NCBI GenBank assembly: GCA_943736015.1
Contig: OX031064.1
Location: forward strand, 42,335,361 to 42,399,360
DNA length: 64,000 bases
Direction of reading: 5' to 3'
Source of the DNA: Tridacna crocea
Lineage: Eukaryota; Mollusca; Bivalvia; Cardiida; Cardiidae
The notes under the pieces are model-generated. The model was given only the letters and a program-made list of their open reading frames with translations. It did no database searches and had not been told where the DNA came from. Shown here one piece after another: positions 31,669-41,619 of the stretch (positions are counted from its first letter, which is position 1; each line of letters begins with the position of its first letter). Made by a program: the position numbers and the translations under genes.

Positions 31669-34600
31669 GGGTGTCAAGAGAAGGACATTCACTTACTGAG
31701 TTGGAATATCAATGGTCTAACACGTAAGCTTGCAGATCCAGACTTTATTTCATTGATCAATAATTATGACTTGATATTCTTAACCGAAACTTGGTTATCT
31801 AAAAGAAGTCATGTTAATTTAAATGTAAAAGACTTTGACTCAGTGCACTTGTTTGGAAATAAATCAAAAAATACCCGCAGAGGTCGTTTCAGTGGCGGGA
31901 TAAGTGTTTACTTCAGAAAACATTTGAAAAGGTATCTAAGTTTTGTTGAGAAAAACCAAAATGGTATAATAGTTGTTAAACTTGCTGAGAAGCTATTCGA
32001 TTTTAAACAGGATGTATATATATTTTGTACTTATATTCCACCTAACAATTCAAATGTTATACAAGATCATGATTTTGACTTTTTTGAACAATTGGAAACA
32101 TTATTAGAAAAGTATGAACCTTTAGGAAAATGCCTTTGTATAGGAGATTTTAATGCTCGAACTTCAAATGAATCTGATCTGATTGATCCCAACCCATATA
32201 TTGATTACGACGGTGAACTGTTAGATTTTGTAAATATTGATACACGTGTTTCTAGAGACCACGTGATCGACACATATGGGCGGCGCTTAATTACTTTATG
32301 CCAATCAACTTCACTTCTTATCGGAAATGGGCGTCTCCATAATGACGCAAACCTTGGGGAATTTACATATCACTCAGTCCACGGGTCAAGCGTGGTCGAT
32401 TACCTCTTATTAGGTAAAAATGATGTCAACTGCTTCTCGCATTTCAATGTAGGCGAACCAAATGAATTTTCTGACCATTCTTACTTAGAAATAAGCATTA
32501 AGTCAATTAAACGTAACAAGCCAAATATACATAATCAAACATATAATCCATCTATCAAATGGGATGATAAAAAAATAAACGAATTTAAAAATACTGTCGC
32601 CATGAAAGCAGACGATTTTTTATTCTTAGAAGTATCACTTCAATCGGAAAACTGTGATGTCAATTTCATCTCCAAAAAGATAACGGACATTCTATATGAC
32701 TGTTCTCAGACTGTTTTTGGATTAAATGCAAAAAAGCAAAAATGTGATCATCGACCACAGAATAAAAAACCTTGGTTTAATCAAACATGCTATGAAGCCA
32801 GACGCAAATTCAATTTGGCTAGAAATCGCTTTTTGAGAAATAGAAGCGACGAAAATTTACGTAATGCGTATTTAGAAGCAAAGAAATATTATAATACAAC
32901 AAAACGTTCTGCAAAGACAAACTTTAATTTAAAGCAAAAAAATACATTGACGCAATTAAACCAATCTAACCCCAAACTATTTTGGAAAAGAATTAAAAAT
33001 CAATATAAATGTAATCGCGATTATGCAGAAAACCTAGAAATTGATGAATTGTATGAACATTTTAAGTCTCTTTACAGTGTAGAATATGATCCACATAATC
33101 TAGGAACTGATTCAAATAACACCAACTGTAACTTTTCGGAAAATGAAGAAAACACTGACGACGATCTCGATAGGGAAATAAGTATGGTGGAATTACAAAA
33201 AGCTGTATTTTCGCAAAATAATGGTAAAAGCAGTGGATTAGATAATCTTATCGCTGAAATTTACAAACATGCATTTTCTGAAATATCCCCAGTTTTGTTA
33301 AAATTATTTAACCATGTTTATCAGACTAGAAGCTATCCTACAGAATGGGGGGTGGGCATTATTGCCCCAATACATAAAGGGGGCGATATAGATGATCCAA
33401 AAAACTACAGAGGTATTACACTTATAAATGTTATTGCAAAGATATACTCTCAAATATTACTTAACAGACTAACTCATTGGTCCATAAAACACGACAAAAT
33501 AATACAAAATCAATTTGGCTTTCAAAAGGGCAAATCTACCATAGATTGCGTCTTTATGCTTTACTCGATCATTTTGAAATCATTCAGTTTAAATAAGAAA
33601 CTGTATTGCGCTTTTATTGATTTCGAAAAATGTTTTGATAAACTTAATAGAATATTTATTTTCCAAAAACTACTAAAAGAAAATGTCAGCACTAAGTTCG
33701 TTAGCGCAATTCAAAATATGTATAGTGTTGTTAAAGCTGCAGTTAGATTTAACTCAGAATTATCAAATTACTTTATCTCTAACATAGGAGCTAAACAAGG
33801 CGATCCAAGCTCTTCTCTGCTATTTTTATATTTTGTAAATGACATTGTTTCTAGCTTTAATGAAAATATAGAAGGCTTATTTGAGCTAAACGACATGAAA
33901 TTATTCATCCTACTTTTCGCTGATGATGCCGTTTTATTCGCACATACACCAGAAGCGCTACAATCTTTATTAAATGATTTATCAACATATTGTAACACAT
34001 GGGGTTTAAAGATAAACACTAATAAAACAAAAATTATGATCTTTGAAAGAGGTCGACATACAAAGTTTGATTTCAGTTTAAACAATACGATACTTGAAAT
34101 TGTAACGTCCTTTAAATACTTAGGCGTTCACTTCTTCAAAAATGCAAACCTGAATAGAGCACAGAAAGCTCTTTCTCAACATGCGTCGTCTGCGCTACAC
34201 AATTTATTCATTGTTTTTAATCAATTAGATCTGGATATTCGGGCACAATGCAAATTATTTGACAGTCTGGTTGGTTCAATTTTACATTATGGATCTGAAA
34301 TTCTATTTATACACGAAGGAAAAGATCTAGAATTGATTCATTGTAAATTTTTAAGACGGATACTTTGCGTAAAAAAATCTACTAACTTAGATGGGCTATA
34401 TGGAGAAACTGGCAGATATCCTCTATCAGTTCACCGCAAAATAATGGTATTTAAATACTGGATAAAAATTCTAAAACAACAAGAAAAGTCTTTTATTAAG
34501 TTACTTTACAAATCAATGAAGAACGATTGCGATCTAAACATAACGTACAGCGGAAAAAATTGGGCTTATCAAATAAAAACTTTACTTAATGAATTAGGCT

Positions 34601-35112
34601 TAACTTATATATGGAACCATCAAGATGATTGGATTGTCAATATAAATACAATCAAACAGAGACTTATAGATACATATAAACAGACATGGTGTTCAAATAT
34701 TAATAATTCAAGTAAACTTTCAACTTATAGCTTATTCAAAAACAATTTCGATATGGAACCGTATCTCCACAAAATCGTTATAGAAAAATATAAAGTATCA
34801 TTAACTAAGTTTAGACTATCATCTCACGATTTAAGAATTGAAAAAGGAAGATATGATGGTACAGATAGAGAGAATAGAAAGTGTCTAAATTGTAACATGG
34901 GTGTCATCGAAAACGAATATCATTTCTTACTCATTTACCCCAAATATTATAACATAAGACAGGAATTTATCAAAGATTATTATTACCGATGGCCAACTGT
35001 GCAAAAGTTTGAGAAACTCATGAGTTCGAATAACCCAGAAACTTTACTCAATTTATCCAAATATCTTTTCAATGCCTTTAGAGAACGTGAGCAAGCTGAA
35101 ACAAATAATTAA
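31669..35112 (+). CDS. LINE ORF2: AP endonuclease and reverse transcriptase
   Basis: One open frame of 1147 codons from just after the ORF1 TAA to 35112. Endonuclease motifs in order: SWNINGL (about 31699), TETW (31782), GDFNAR (about 32142), SDHS (about 32472). Reverse transcriptase motifs: PKNYRGITLIN, FGFQKGKST, FIDFEKCFDKL (about 33614), GAKQGDPSS, FADD catalytic box (33915-33926), FKYLGVHF. A C-terminal zinc-knuckle region reads CLNCNMG..EYHFLLIYP (about 34881); relatives have a Cys where this copy has Tyr. Role: nicks target DNA and reverse-transcribes the LINE RNA. The frame starts in the same register as ORF1 with no ATG before the endonuclease motif, so start or read-through is unusual. 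Apparently free of stops, hence young or recently active. Confidence 0.9.
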   Translation, partial: GCQEKDIHLLSWNINGLTRKLADPDFISLINNYDLIFLTETWLSKRSHVNLNVKDFDSVHLFGNKSKNTRRGRFSGGISVYFRKHLKRYLSFVEKNQNGIIVVKLAEKLFDFKQDVYIFCTYIPPNNSNVIQDHDFDFFEQLETLLEKYEPLGKCLCIGDFNARTSNESDLIDPNPYIDYDGELLDFVNIDTRVSRDHVIDTYGRRLITLCQSTSLLIGNGRLHNDANLGEFTYHSVHGSSVVDYLLLGKNDVNCFSHFNVGEPNEFSDHSYLEISIKSIKRNKPNIHNQTYNPSIKWDDKKINEFKNTVAMKADDFLFLEVSLQSENCDVNFISKKITDILYDCSQTVFGLNAKKQKCDHRPQNKKPWFNQTCYEARRKFNLARNRFLRNRSDENLRNAYLEAKKYYNTTKRSAKTNFNLKQKNTLTQLNQSNPKLFWKRIKNQYKCNRDYAENLEIDELYEHFKSLYSVEYDPHNLGTDSNNTNCNFSENEENTDDDLDREISMVELQKAVFSQNNGKSSGLDNLIAEIYKHAFSEISPVLLKLFNHVYQTRSYPTEWGVGIIAPIHKGGDIDDPKNYRGITLINVIAKIYSQILLNRLTHWSIKHDKIIQNQFGFQKGKSTIDCVFMLYSIILKSFSLNKKLYCAFIDFEKCFDKLNRIFIFQKLLKENVSTKFVSAIQNMYSVVKAAVRFNSELSNYFISNIGAKQGDPSSSLLFLYFVNDIVSSFNENIEGLFELNDMKLFILLFADDAVLFAHTPEALQSLLNDLSTYCNTWGLKINTNKTKIMIFERGRHTKFDFSLNNTILEIVTSFKYLGVHFFKNANLNRAQKALSQHASSALHNLFIVFNQLDLDIRAQCKLFDSLVGSILHYGSEILFIHEGKDLELIHCKFLRRILCVKKSTNLDGLYGETGRYPLSVHRKIMVFKYWIKILKQQEKSFIKLLYKSMKNDCDLNITYSGKNWAYQIKTLLNELGLTYIWNHQDDWIVNINTIKQRLIDTYKQTWCSNINNSSKLSTYSLFKNNFDMEPYLHKIVIEKYKVSLTKFRLSSHDLRIEKGRYDGTDRENRKCLNCNMGVIENEYHFLLIYPKYYNIRQEFIKDYYYRWPTVQKFEKLMSSNNPETLLNLSKYLFNAFREREQAETNN

Positions 35113-35179
35113 CAAATTCTGAATACATGTATGTATGATTATTATTTTTTTCTTTTTTATGCAGTGTGAAACTGTGATC

Positions 35180-35960
35180 ATGATGCTTTACCCATTATAA
35201 CATAGTCCAAAGTTTCGAAATTACAAAGAAAGAATTTTTAAAACCATTGTGAGAGAGGGAAAATTGCTAGTTATTAATATATTTCCCCTCTCCCACAATG
35301 TTTTTTCCTCCCTTTTCGGAAGAGAATCTAAAGTGTTTGAGCCACATTTTGTCAGCTGTAAAATGTTTTCAATTTAACCATTTTTAACCTGTTGACTGCA
35401 AAAAATGCCTTCAGCATGACCATTTTTAACCTTTTTCAATAAAAAGAATGTTTGAAACATTGAGACCATTGCGAGAGAAGGAAAATTGTTAGTGATTAAT
35501 ATATTTCCCTTCTCCCACAATGCTTCCTTCCTTTTCGGAAGAGAATCTGAAGCCACAGCTATTTTGCCGGCTGTAAAATGCTTTCAATTTAAACATTTTT
35601 AACCTGTTGACTGCAAAAAATGCCTTCTCCTACATTGTTTCCTTCCTTTTCGGAAGAGAATATAAAGTTTTTGAGCCACAGCTATTTTGTCGGCTGTAGA
35701 ACTGTTTTTCAATTTAAATTACGTTTTTACCAGTCGACCTGTCTCCAGCTTGAGCATTTTAACTCTTTTTCAATGAAAAGAATATTTGAAGCACTGAGAG
35801 AGAAGGGGAAAATGCTGATTAACAGCAGACTCTCCTTCTCTCACTATGTTTCTCTATCCTTCCAAAGATCAGTCTAAGATTTTGAATGACGGTTAACCTG
35901 TCGTCTGCAAACTTAAACTACTTCTAGTTTGAGGTTAACTTGTCGTCTGCAAACTCAAAT
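35180..35960 (+). repeat. Tandem variants of the palindromic MITE
   Basis: Three to four partial units share CATTGTGAGAGAGGGAAAATT, TTTCCC..CTCCCACAATG, CCTTTTCGGAAGAGAATCT and TTAACCTGTTGACTGCAAAAAATGCC. They resemble the TTAA MITE centre but form their own subfamily, repeated head to tail with a period of about 140-250 bp. Confidence 0.65.
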
Positions 35961-36349
35961 CACATCTAGTTTGAAATTGTGAAACTTTCTCGTCAGAGTA
36001 CTTTGCTGTACTATTTTATTTAAATAACCAAATTTGGGTCATTTTACCTTAATTCAAAAAAATAAAATCTGAAATGTCTCATATCTTACCTTACTTTCAA
36101 GAAATGTCTACTTACTATAAATCCGAAACCCTCGATACCTTTTGTTCTTTGGCTGGAAGTGTGGACTGTGATCGGTATGCATGTACATGTAGGACCGATC
36201 CCAGTACTATCTCCCCGCCCATTATTCGGAAGTAGATGGGAGTGTGGACTGTAATCGGTGTTCATGTACATGCAGATTAGTCCCAGTGCCACCTACCCGC
36301 ACTTTATTCAGAAATATTTAGCAACATATCCCTTCTCTATTAACATTTA

Positions 36350-36478
36350 GTTTTCCTATCTTTCTATCTTTCAAATGTTCCATGTCCTACATACTTTGTG
36401 TATTATATTTTGTATTAATTATAATGCTATGAATATGTAGATATTCAACGCAATAAAGATGTATATATGTATATATGT
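36350..36478 (+). other. Probable LINE 3' end with polyadenylation signal
   Basis: AT-rich, with AATAAA at about 36451 followed by a short ATGTATATATGT repeat. Position and ending suit the 3' UTR and tail microsatellite of the LINE upstream; inference only. Confidence 0.4.
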
Positions 36479-37340
36479 GCGTATTAAACACTAAGGCTGC
36501 TAAGCGCGACTGACTGTCCTTTTGTGGACAATGTAGATTAAGATGCCTGTCTACAGCCGGTGAGCAGAAACGCTGTTAAATTTCAAAAAGAAAAATAGAA
36601 TGGTACAGAGATCTGTCCTTTGTGTACACAAGGATAAATTACTGACATATATCGTGTAAATGAAAAAAGAAACATGGGGTTTTGTGTGAAAAACCTAAAA
36701 TTGGCCAGAGGAAAACTGGCTGACGATCGAAGCTGTAAACAATGGCGGTGACTCACGGAAATTTATCGTTGGTTTTCGCCTTGAGTCGGATACGGTGTAA
36801 CTTACATTATGCCTGGATCTCCGTTTAAAAATAGAGGCTGCAACAGAGAAGCATCCATTTTCCTTTATTTACCGCATCAAGGCCAAGGTCAAATATAGTC
36901 ATGTTACAGTATGCATGATCACCATACGAACTAGTCTACCCGAGTGTATAACGGATATCGAAAATCTTCGATTCAAAATTCGGAAACGACCAACTAGTCT
37001 GTTTACATTGAAGGCCGCAAGTCCGCGAAATGCATTTTCTATCAGGCGTAATCTAAGCAACTTTGCAACCGTCAGGCGCAATATTTGGCGTAGATATATA
37101 AGAATGACTAAATTTTGATAAAATAAAAACAAAATGAGTTAAAACTGGCTTAAAATGAGTATTATTGCCTCTTTAAGATCAGACAGCATAGAACGTGAAG
37201 TCTGATCTTGGATCTTCAACGGTTCGACAACGACATATTTTTCTTCCAGAAAATAAAACTGAAACGGGCATATTTGGTCTTTACTATCGGCTTATCAGTT
37301 TCATCTAATTATACTTTGCAGGATAAATAAAAAAAAATTT
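36479..37340. other. Non-coding stretch, single hairpin
   Basis: Holds one AGATCAGACAG..GTCTGATCTTGGATCT hairpin at about 37178-37217. A 67-codon open frame at 36915-37118 and its complement show no motif. Confidence 0.4.
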
Positions 37341-38255
37341 ACGTGAAGCCTATAAGTTTCTTTGACAGGTGTGTACATCACGGGTGAGAAATAGTCCCAT
37401 GGAAATATGTTTTAGTTGCGTCAAAAGATGATGAAAATGCAGCTTTGTTATGATCACCAATTTTGACAATAAAGTTCTTAGATAATTCTGGGTCATCAAT
37501 GTTTCAGAAATGGGACTTATGATTACACAGAGTTGACCAATTATGGCACTATTTGCTTGTGTCAAACGCGTGTGAGATAACAGAATGCAGAATACCAAAC
37601 AAGTCATCACATAATTATGAATCCATAAAATATGTTCAGTCTAATAATTGACTGAATCTGGAGGAAGAGTGGTCCTTAGACAAGCAGAAAAAAATTATGA
37701 ACAAACAAAATCAAAAGAGCTGTGCTGTAGATAAAGGGGGCTTACTACATCCCGGTGATGTTTGATACCCACTAAGTTGTCACATCATAGGTCTATCAAA
37801 TCCATACTGCATGTACAGCGACTAACTGAATCATTTGGTAGACCTGTCCTTTCACATGTAGAAAATTGAACAATGGCGAAAACTTTCGACCCAGGTCAGC
37901 CTGCGTGGACTGATTGCTTTATATAATGCATCAGAGGTATCAAACGCCCATTTTCCGTAGCGCACAAGAAATCACAGTTTTATGAGTCATACTCGGGCAA
38001 AACGGGGCTAAATGTATCTCCGGGATGTACGATACCAAACAAGTCATTGTATGATTATAGATCCATAACATCCATTTGGTCGAACAACTGACTGAATCGT
38101 GAGGTAAACTTGTCCCTGTACATGCATAAAATGTATCAATAGTGGAAAGTTTCAGCCTAGATCAGCCTGCAGGACTGCGCAGGGTGATCTGGTTTGATAC
38201 GTTTCGCAGACGCATTGAGCTCCCTTTTCACAGAGCATGGCTCAAGTGTTTATAA
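37340..38255 (+). repeat. Three head-to-tail units of a dispersed bivalve-type repeat
   Basis: Each unit passes from GATACCAAACAAGTCAT through ATTATGAATCCATAA, AACTGACTGAATC, AGCCTGCG..CTG (a hairpin) and TTCGCAGACGC to TTTTCACAGAGCATGGCTC. Further copies lie at 41030-41300, 47805-48085 and 54442-54600. Confidence 0.65.
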
Positions 38256-38359
38256 GCAGCCAATTGGAAGCATCAGGCTCAGATTACACATTCCTAGAAA
38301 GTGATCGCTTGTTCGAACACTGGAGCGGCCGAACTTTTTTTAAAGAATTTATCAATAGT

Positions 38360-38545
38360 CATTGCTACAGGGTTTATTCTTTCACCGCTGAACATTTTAA
38401 CATGGTTCGAGTGGCAAAATAACCATCCGCTATGCTTAATTGTGGTATGGAAAACATTAATATGTGTACTGGCTGCCGTGATATTGTGTACCGGTCGCCG
38501 TGATATTGGTGAGATAATATTGAAATCAAAGTAAAATATCAAATA
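38360..38545 (+). mobile_element. SINE 3' portion
   Basis: TTCTTTCACCGCTGAACA, TGGTTCGAGTGGCAAAATAACC, then a duplicated GCCGTGATATTG near 38470 and 38495 and a short tail. Matches the SINE body at 30150-30340 at low identity. Confidence 0.5.
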
Positions 38546-38886
38546 ATACAATGCAAAAATTATGAAAATCAAAGAGCTTTAATCAGTATATCAAAACAGT
38601 CTAGCTAGACCAGTTTTGGCCTTTTGAAACTAAAAGATAAGGCATAATCAGTATAATTCTGGATAATTTCAGACTTTCAAAGAGCAAATCGAAAATTCTA
38701 ATAAAAAGGTCGATCGGGAAAATAACCAAAATACAATGAACTAAATGACCTCCTAGGCAAAGAACTAAGTGTTATTAAAAACAAAAAAATCTTGTGAGCC
38801 CACAAAGCACTTTCTGCTAAAACTGTTGGAAATGGATTTTCACAAAGAAAAGTTTTCTTTCAATAAATGAACAAAACTTTCAGATT

Positions 38887-40617
38887 TTAAATTATGTCCA
38901 TCACCCAAATGTTAGACTCCAGAACGGCCATGAATTCTGACTTGAACATTGGGTAGCTTTCAAAGGTCCTTGACAATTCAAGCAGGCAGGAACATGAGTG
39001 TGCCACAGGTCTTCTAGTTAAACCAACAACATTAACGAAAGAAACGTCTATTTTTTCTGTCAGAAGTAAATCTGATCCGGTGCAAAACCTTAGAAATTTT
39101 CTTAAAAGATCCCCGCTCAATCCCCTGACAAATCGTTGCAGATGTTTTGCGACAGTTTGCTCTTCTGATGTCATGGACTCCGGAAACTTTAGCATGTTGT
39201 TAATCACTCTGGAATTAGGAATGAGGTCCTTGTACTGCTTATTCAGTTTCTCCTCCGATACTTCTAGGTTTTTCATTATAGGCTGAAAACAGTCAATGAT
39301 AAACATGGGGACTTGAATGATTTCTTTGTGTGCAATTTCTTGCAATAGTTTTGAAATATTCTCTTCGGTAGGGGCAGTTTTGCAATCGTAATGTCTAAGA
39401 TGTCTAGAAGCTCATCCTCATCCACAGAGGCAAAATCAGTATTTGCTACCTTCAAAGTTTTGACTTCGTCTTCGGGTATGAGTTCAAAGAAAGCGTCTAT
39501 TATCGAAGTAGTCACAGAATTAAAAAAAGAGAGCTGCAGAAAAGGCAACGATATTCTTACGGGCATGTAACCGCACTTTTTCCATCCAAAATGTAAAATT
39601 TTGGCCACTGACTGCCATTCTTCTTCACCAAAGTCATGTCGAAGATATGGTACTTTGAATTTTGTCCCTGTTGCACACTGGTCATAAAATGATGTCCAAA
39701 ATTCGGACAAAGTGTCTCTAGTCACACCACCGTCATCTGCTGCGGCTTCCATGTTACCGTCTGGCATTACCATAAGGATAGAAACAATATCTGTAGCTAC
39801 ATCGATATCCTTAAATGATTGAATAAGTTCTTTCAACAGGTGACCCCGGTGAAGTTTCAACGTAACTTCCTTTGGTTGAAAAGCGGAGATGTCATTAGGT
39901 GTCACTGGTTCAATATCCGGTAGCTCAGGTGCTGTACCAGCTCCTGTAACACCAGAAATTTCCATGGCTTGAGAAATTATATCACTGGAAGAGAAGGCGA
40001 CTGGCCTATCGGAGACTTCAGATTCAGAATTACTGTCTTCTTCTTGAGCTGTTTCATTTTCCTTCGACGATGTGGCCAAATAGAATCTCAGTAAAGGCAA
40101 TTTTGTTTGTTCGTACATATCTGAGACACTTGTTTTATCATCTATGGGCCGATCTGAAAAGTCCCACAGATCTAGACAAAATTCAGTCACATGACCTTTT
40201 GGTGAGTATCCGTTCGGGAAAAAGAGGGATACAGCTTCTGACAGTATCTCTTTTTTGGCAGCTGTCTTGCTGACCACGGTCTTCATAGTTCCACCTCCCT
40301 TCTTTTTCCGAACTTGTATGCTCCTTTTGTGATGCTTGTGGATCCACCCAAGTTCTATTAGTCTCGTCTGTTTTGCAGTAAACCTATTGCCGTAAGGCCT
40401 ATGTGGATTTCTCATATCGCCTTGGTCTGATACGTTTGTGGTATTTTTATTGTTAGCTGCCTTTTCTAACTTTTCTTGTAGAACCTTTAACAACTGGTGT
40501 CGTTTTGTCTGCGGATTCCGCTGCAGATGTGCTCTAAGTCTAAGTCTGTCTCCGTGATGAGGTAAGTAAGTTGACAACTCTTCGTCCGTCATATGATTTA
40601 CAACGTCTGGCGTATTT
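38887..40617 (-). CDS. HECT-type E3 ubiquitin-ligase-like protein (G2E3-like), one frameshift
   Basis: Minus strand. A TATATTTTAG acceptor at about 40618 opens a long exon. N-terminal SAM-like segment (DELSTYLPHHGDRLRLRAHL), then the ELGW..QVRKKKGGGT and LFFPNGYSPKG motifs, an acidic linker, and the HECT N-lobe with DDGGVTRDTLSEFW and VPYLRHDFGEEEW. A one-base indel in the CCCC run near 39369-39375 shifts the frame; the C-lobe resumes as PTEENISKLLQEIAHKE and ends LESNIWVMDII-stop. The C-lobe motif RRPVAHSCSCLLEL keeps the cysteine position of HECT (AH-C). HECT C-lobes accept ubiquitin on this Cys. Such proteins are multicopy in molluscs and fish, often annotated as G2/M phase-specific E3 ligase-like. 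The upstream exon was not found. Either a pseudogene or an assembly indel. Confidence 0.75.
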
Positions 40618-41029
40618 CTAAAATATATAACAAGATATAAAACTAAATGCATGATATTCACATAAATGCAACATGTTCTGGGAGAGGAGTATCGACCACA
40701 GTAAGTTTGCAGGCTCATACATGATAACACTTTTTGCAGATAAGAAGTGTACCTGGTTTAAAAGGTGGCCAAAAGTGAACAATGCGGGTGTTAACATGTT
40801 TTAAATTTAAATTATACCATTTCAAAGCTTGGACATTATTGCGAAAATTACATTCTGTTATTGTACGATCAGTCCAAGTGTTAGTCGCGCGACTTGGCAA
40901 CTTTTTATCTAGTTTTAAATTTCATTGTTTTACGGCGTCTAACGATCGGCCCCCACCTTACAACAACAGAATGTCATATTCAAAAGAATTTCAATAACTT
41001 GATTTAAATACAAATGAGCCATGTTCTAA

Positions 41030-41300
41030 CAAAACAGGTTTTAATGTACCTCAGTGATACCAGGCAAGTCATCACATAATTATGGACCCAATATACATAT
41101 AGCAACTTCTTTAACCAACTAAATCAGGTAGACTGATCCTTTGACTTACAGAAAATGTATCAATAGTGAAAAGTTTCACCCAGATCAGCCTGCGCGAACT
41201 GGGCAGGCTGACTTGGGTCGATATTTTTCGCAGATGCGTTTTGCCCCTTTTCACAGAGCATGGCTCAAATGCATTTTGAAAGCTATTTTTGGCCGCTATG
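41030..41300 (+). repeat. Dispersed repeat with AGCCTGCGC hairpin
   Basis: Same family as 37340-38255: GATACCAGGCAAGTCATCAC, AATGTATCAATAGTG, GATCAGCCTGCGC..GCAGGCTGAC, CACAGAGCATGGCTC. Confidence 0.7.
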
Positions 41301-41477
41301 GGCATTTAACCCCCTCCCCCTGGTTTTTTATGTGCCATTTTCGAGTTTCTTCCCAGAGGCTGAAGAATAAATTTTACCTCAAAGCAATAATTCGATCCTC
41401 ACCTAAGGAGCCAAGTAATTCGTTGAAATGTCCTTTAACGAGATATTACAGAGCTTCAGCAGAGCACTGAAGCCGCG

Positions 41478-41572
41478 GACACATTAAAAAAGTGATGTGT
41501 CGCTGTGATATAACTGAAAGCTTGCTGGCAGCAGCATAGAACACTGCACAATCAACCAATCAATTATATTTA
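41478..41572 (+). mobile_element. SINE 3' tail
   Basis: GTCGCTGTGATATAACTGAAA followed by CACTGCACAATCAACCAATCAA, matching the 3' end of the SINE at 30038-30360. Confidence 0.6.
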
Positions 41573-41619
41573 ATGGGTCAAGCGAGTAAAAGAAAATGCT
41601 TGTAGCCAAAATGTTCTAA

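Larger units (their letters stand above)
27345..36478 (+). mobile_element. APE-type non-LTR retrotransposon (LINE), interrupted
   Basis: An RRM/coiled-coil ORF1 (27345-27977 plus 31382-31668) and an endonuclease-reverse transcriptase ORF2 (31669-35112). ORF1 is split by the 3.4-kb TIR element 27985-31373. Downstream, MITE-like repeats (35180-35960) precede a stretch with an AATAAA at about 36451 and a final ATGTATAT microsatellite, which I take to be the LINE 3' end. The 5' end is unclear: the ORF1 frame is open back to about 27345 without an ATG. ORF1 is L1-like in layout; the clade is not assigned. Confidence 0.8.

Noticed and set aside
33768..34085. Minus-strand frame of 105 codons
   Set aside because: Antisense shadow of the LINE reverse transcriptase.
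36813..36899. Short plus-strand frame starting MPGSPFKNRGC
   Set aside because: No splice context or family match, and it closes after about 30 codons.
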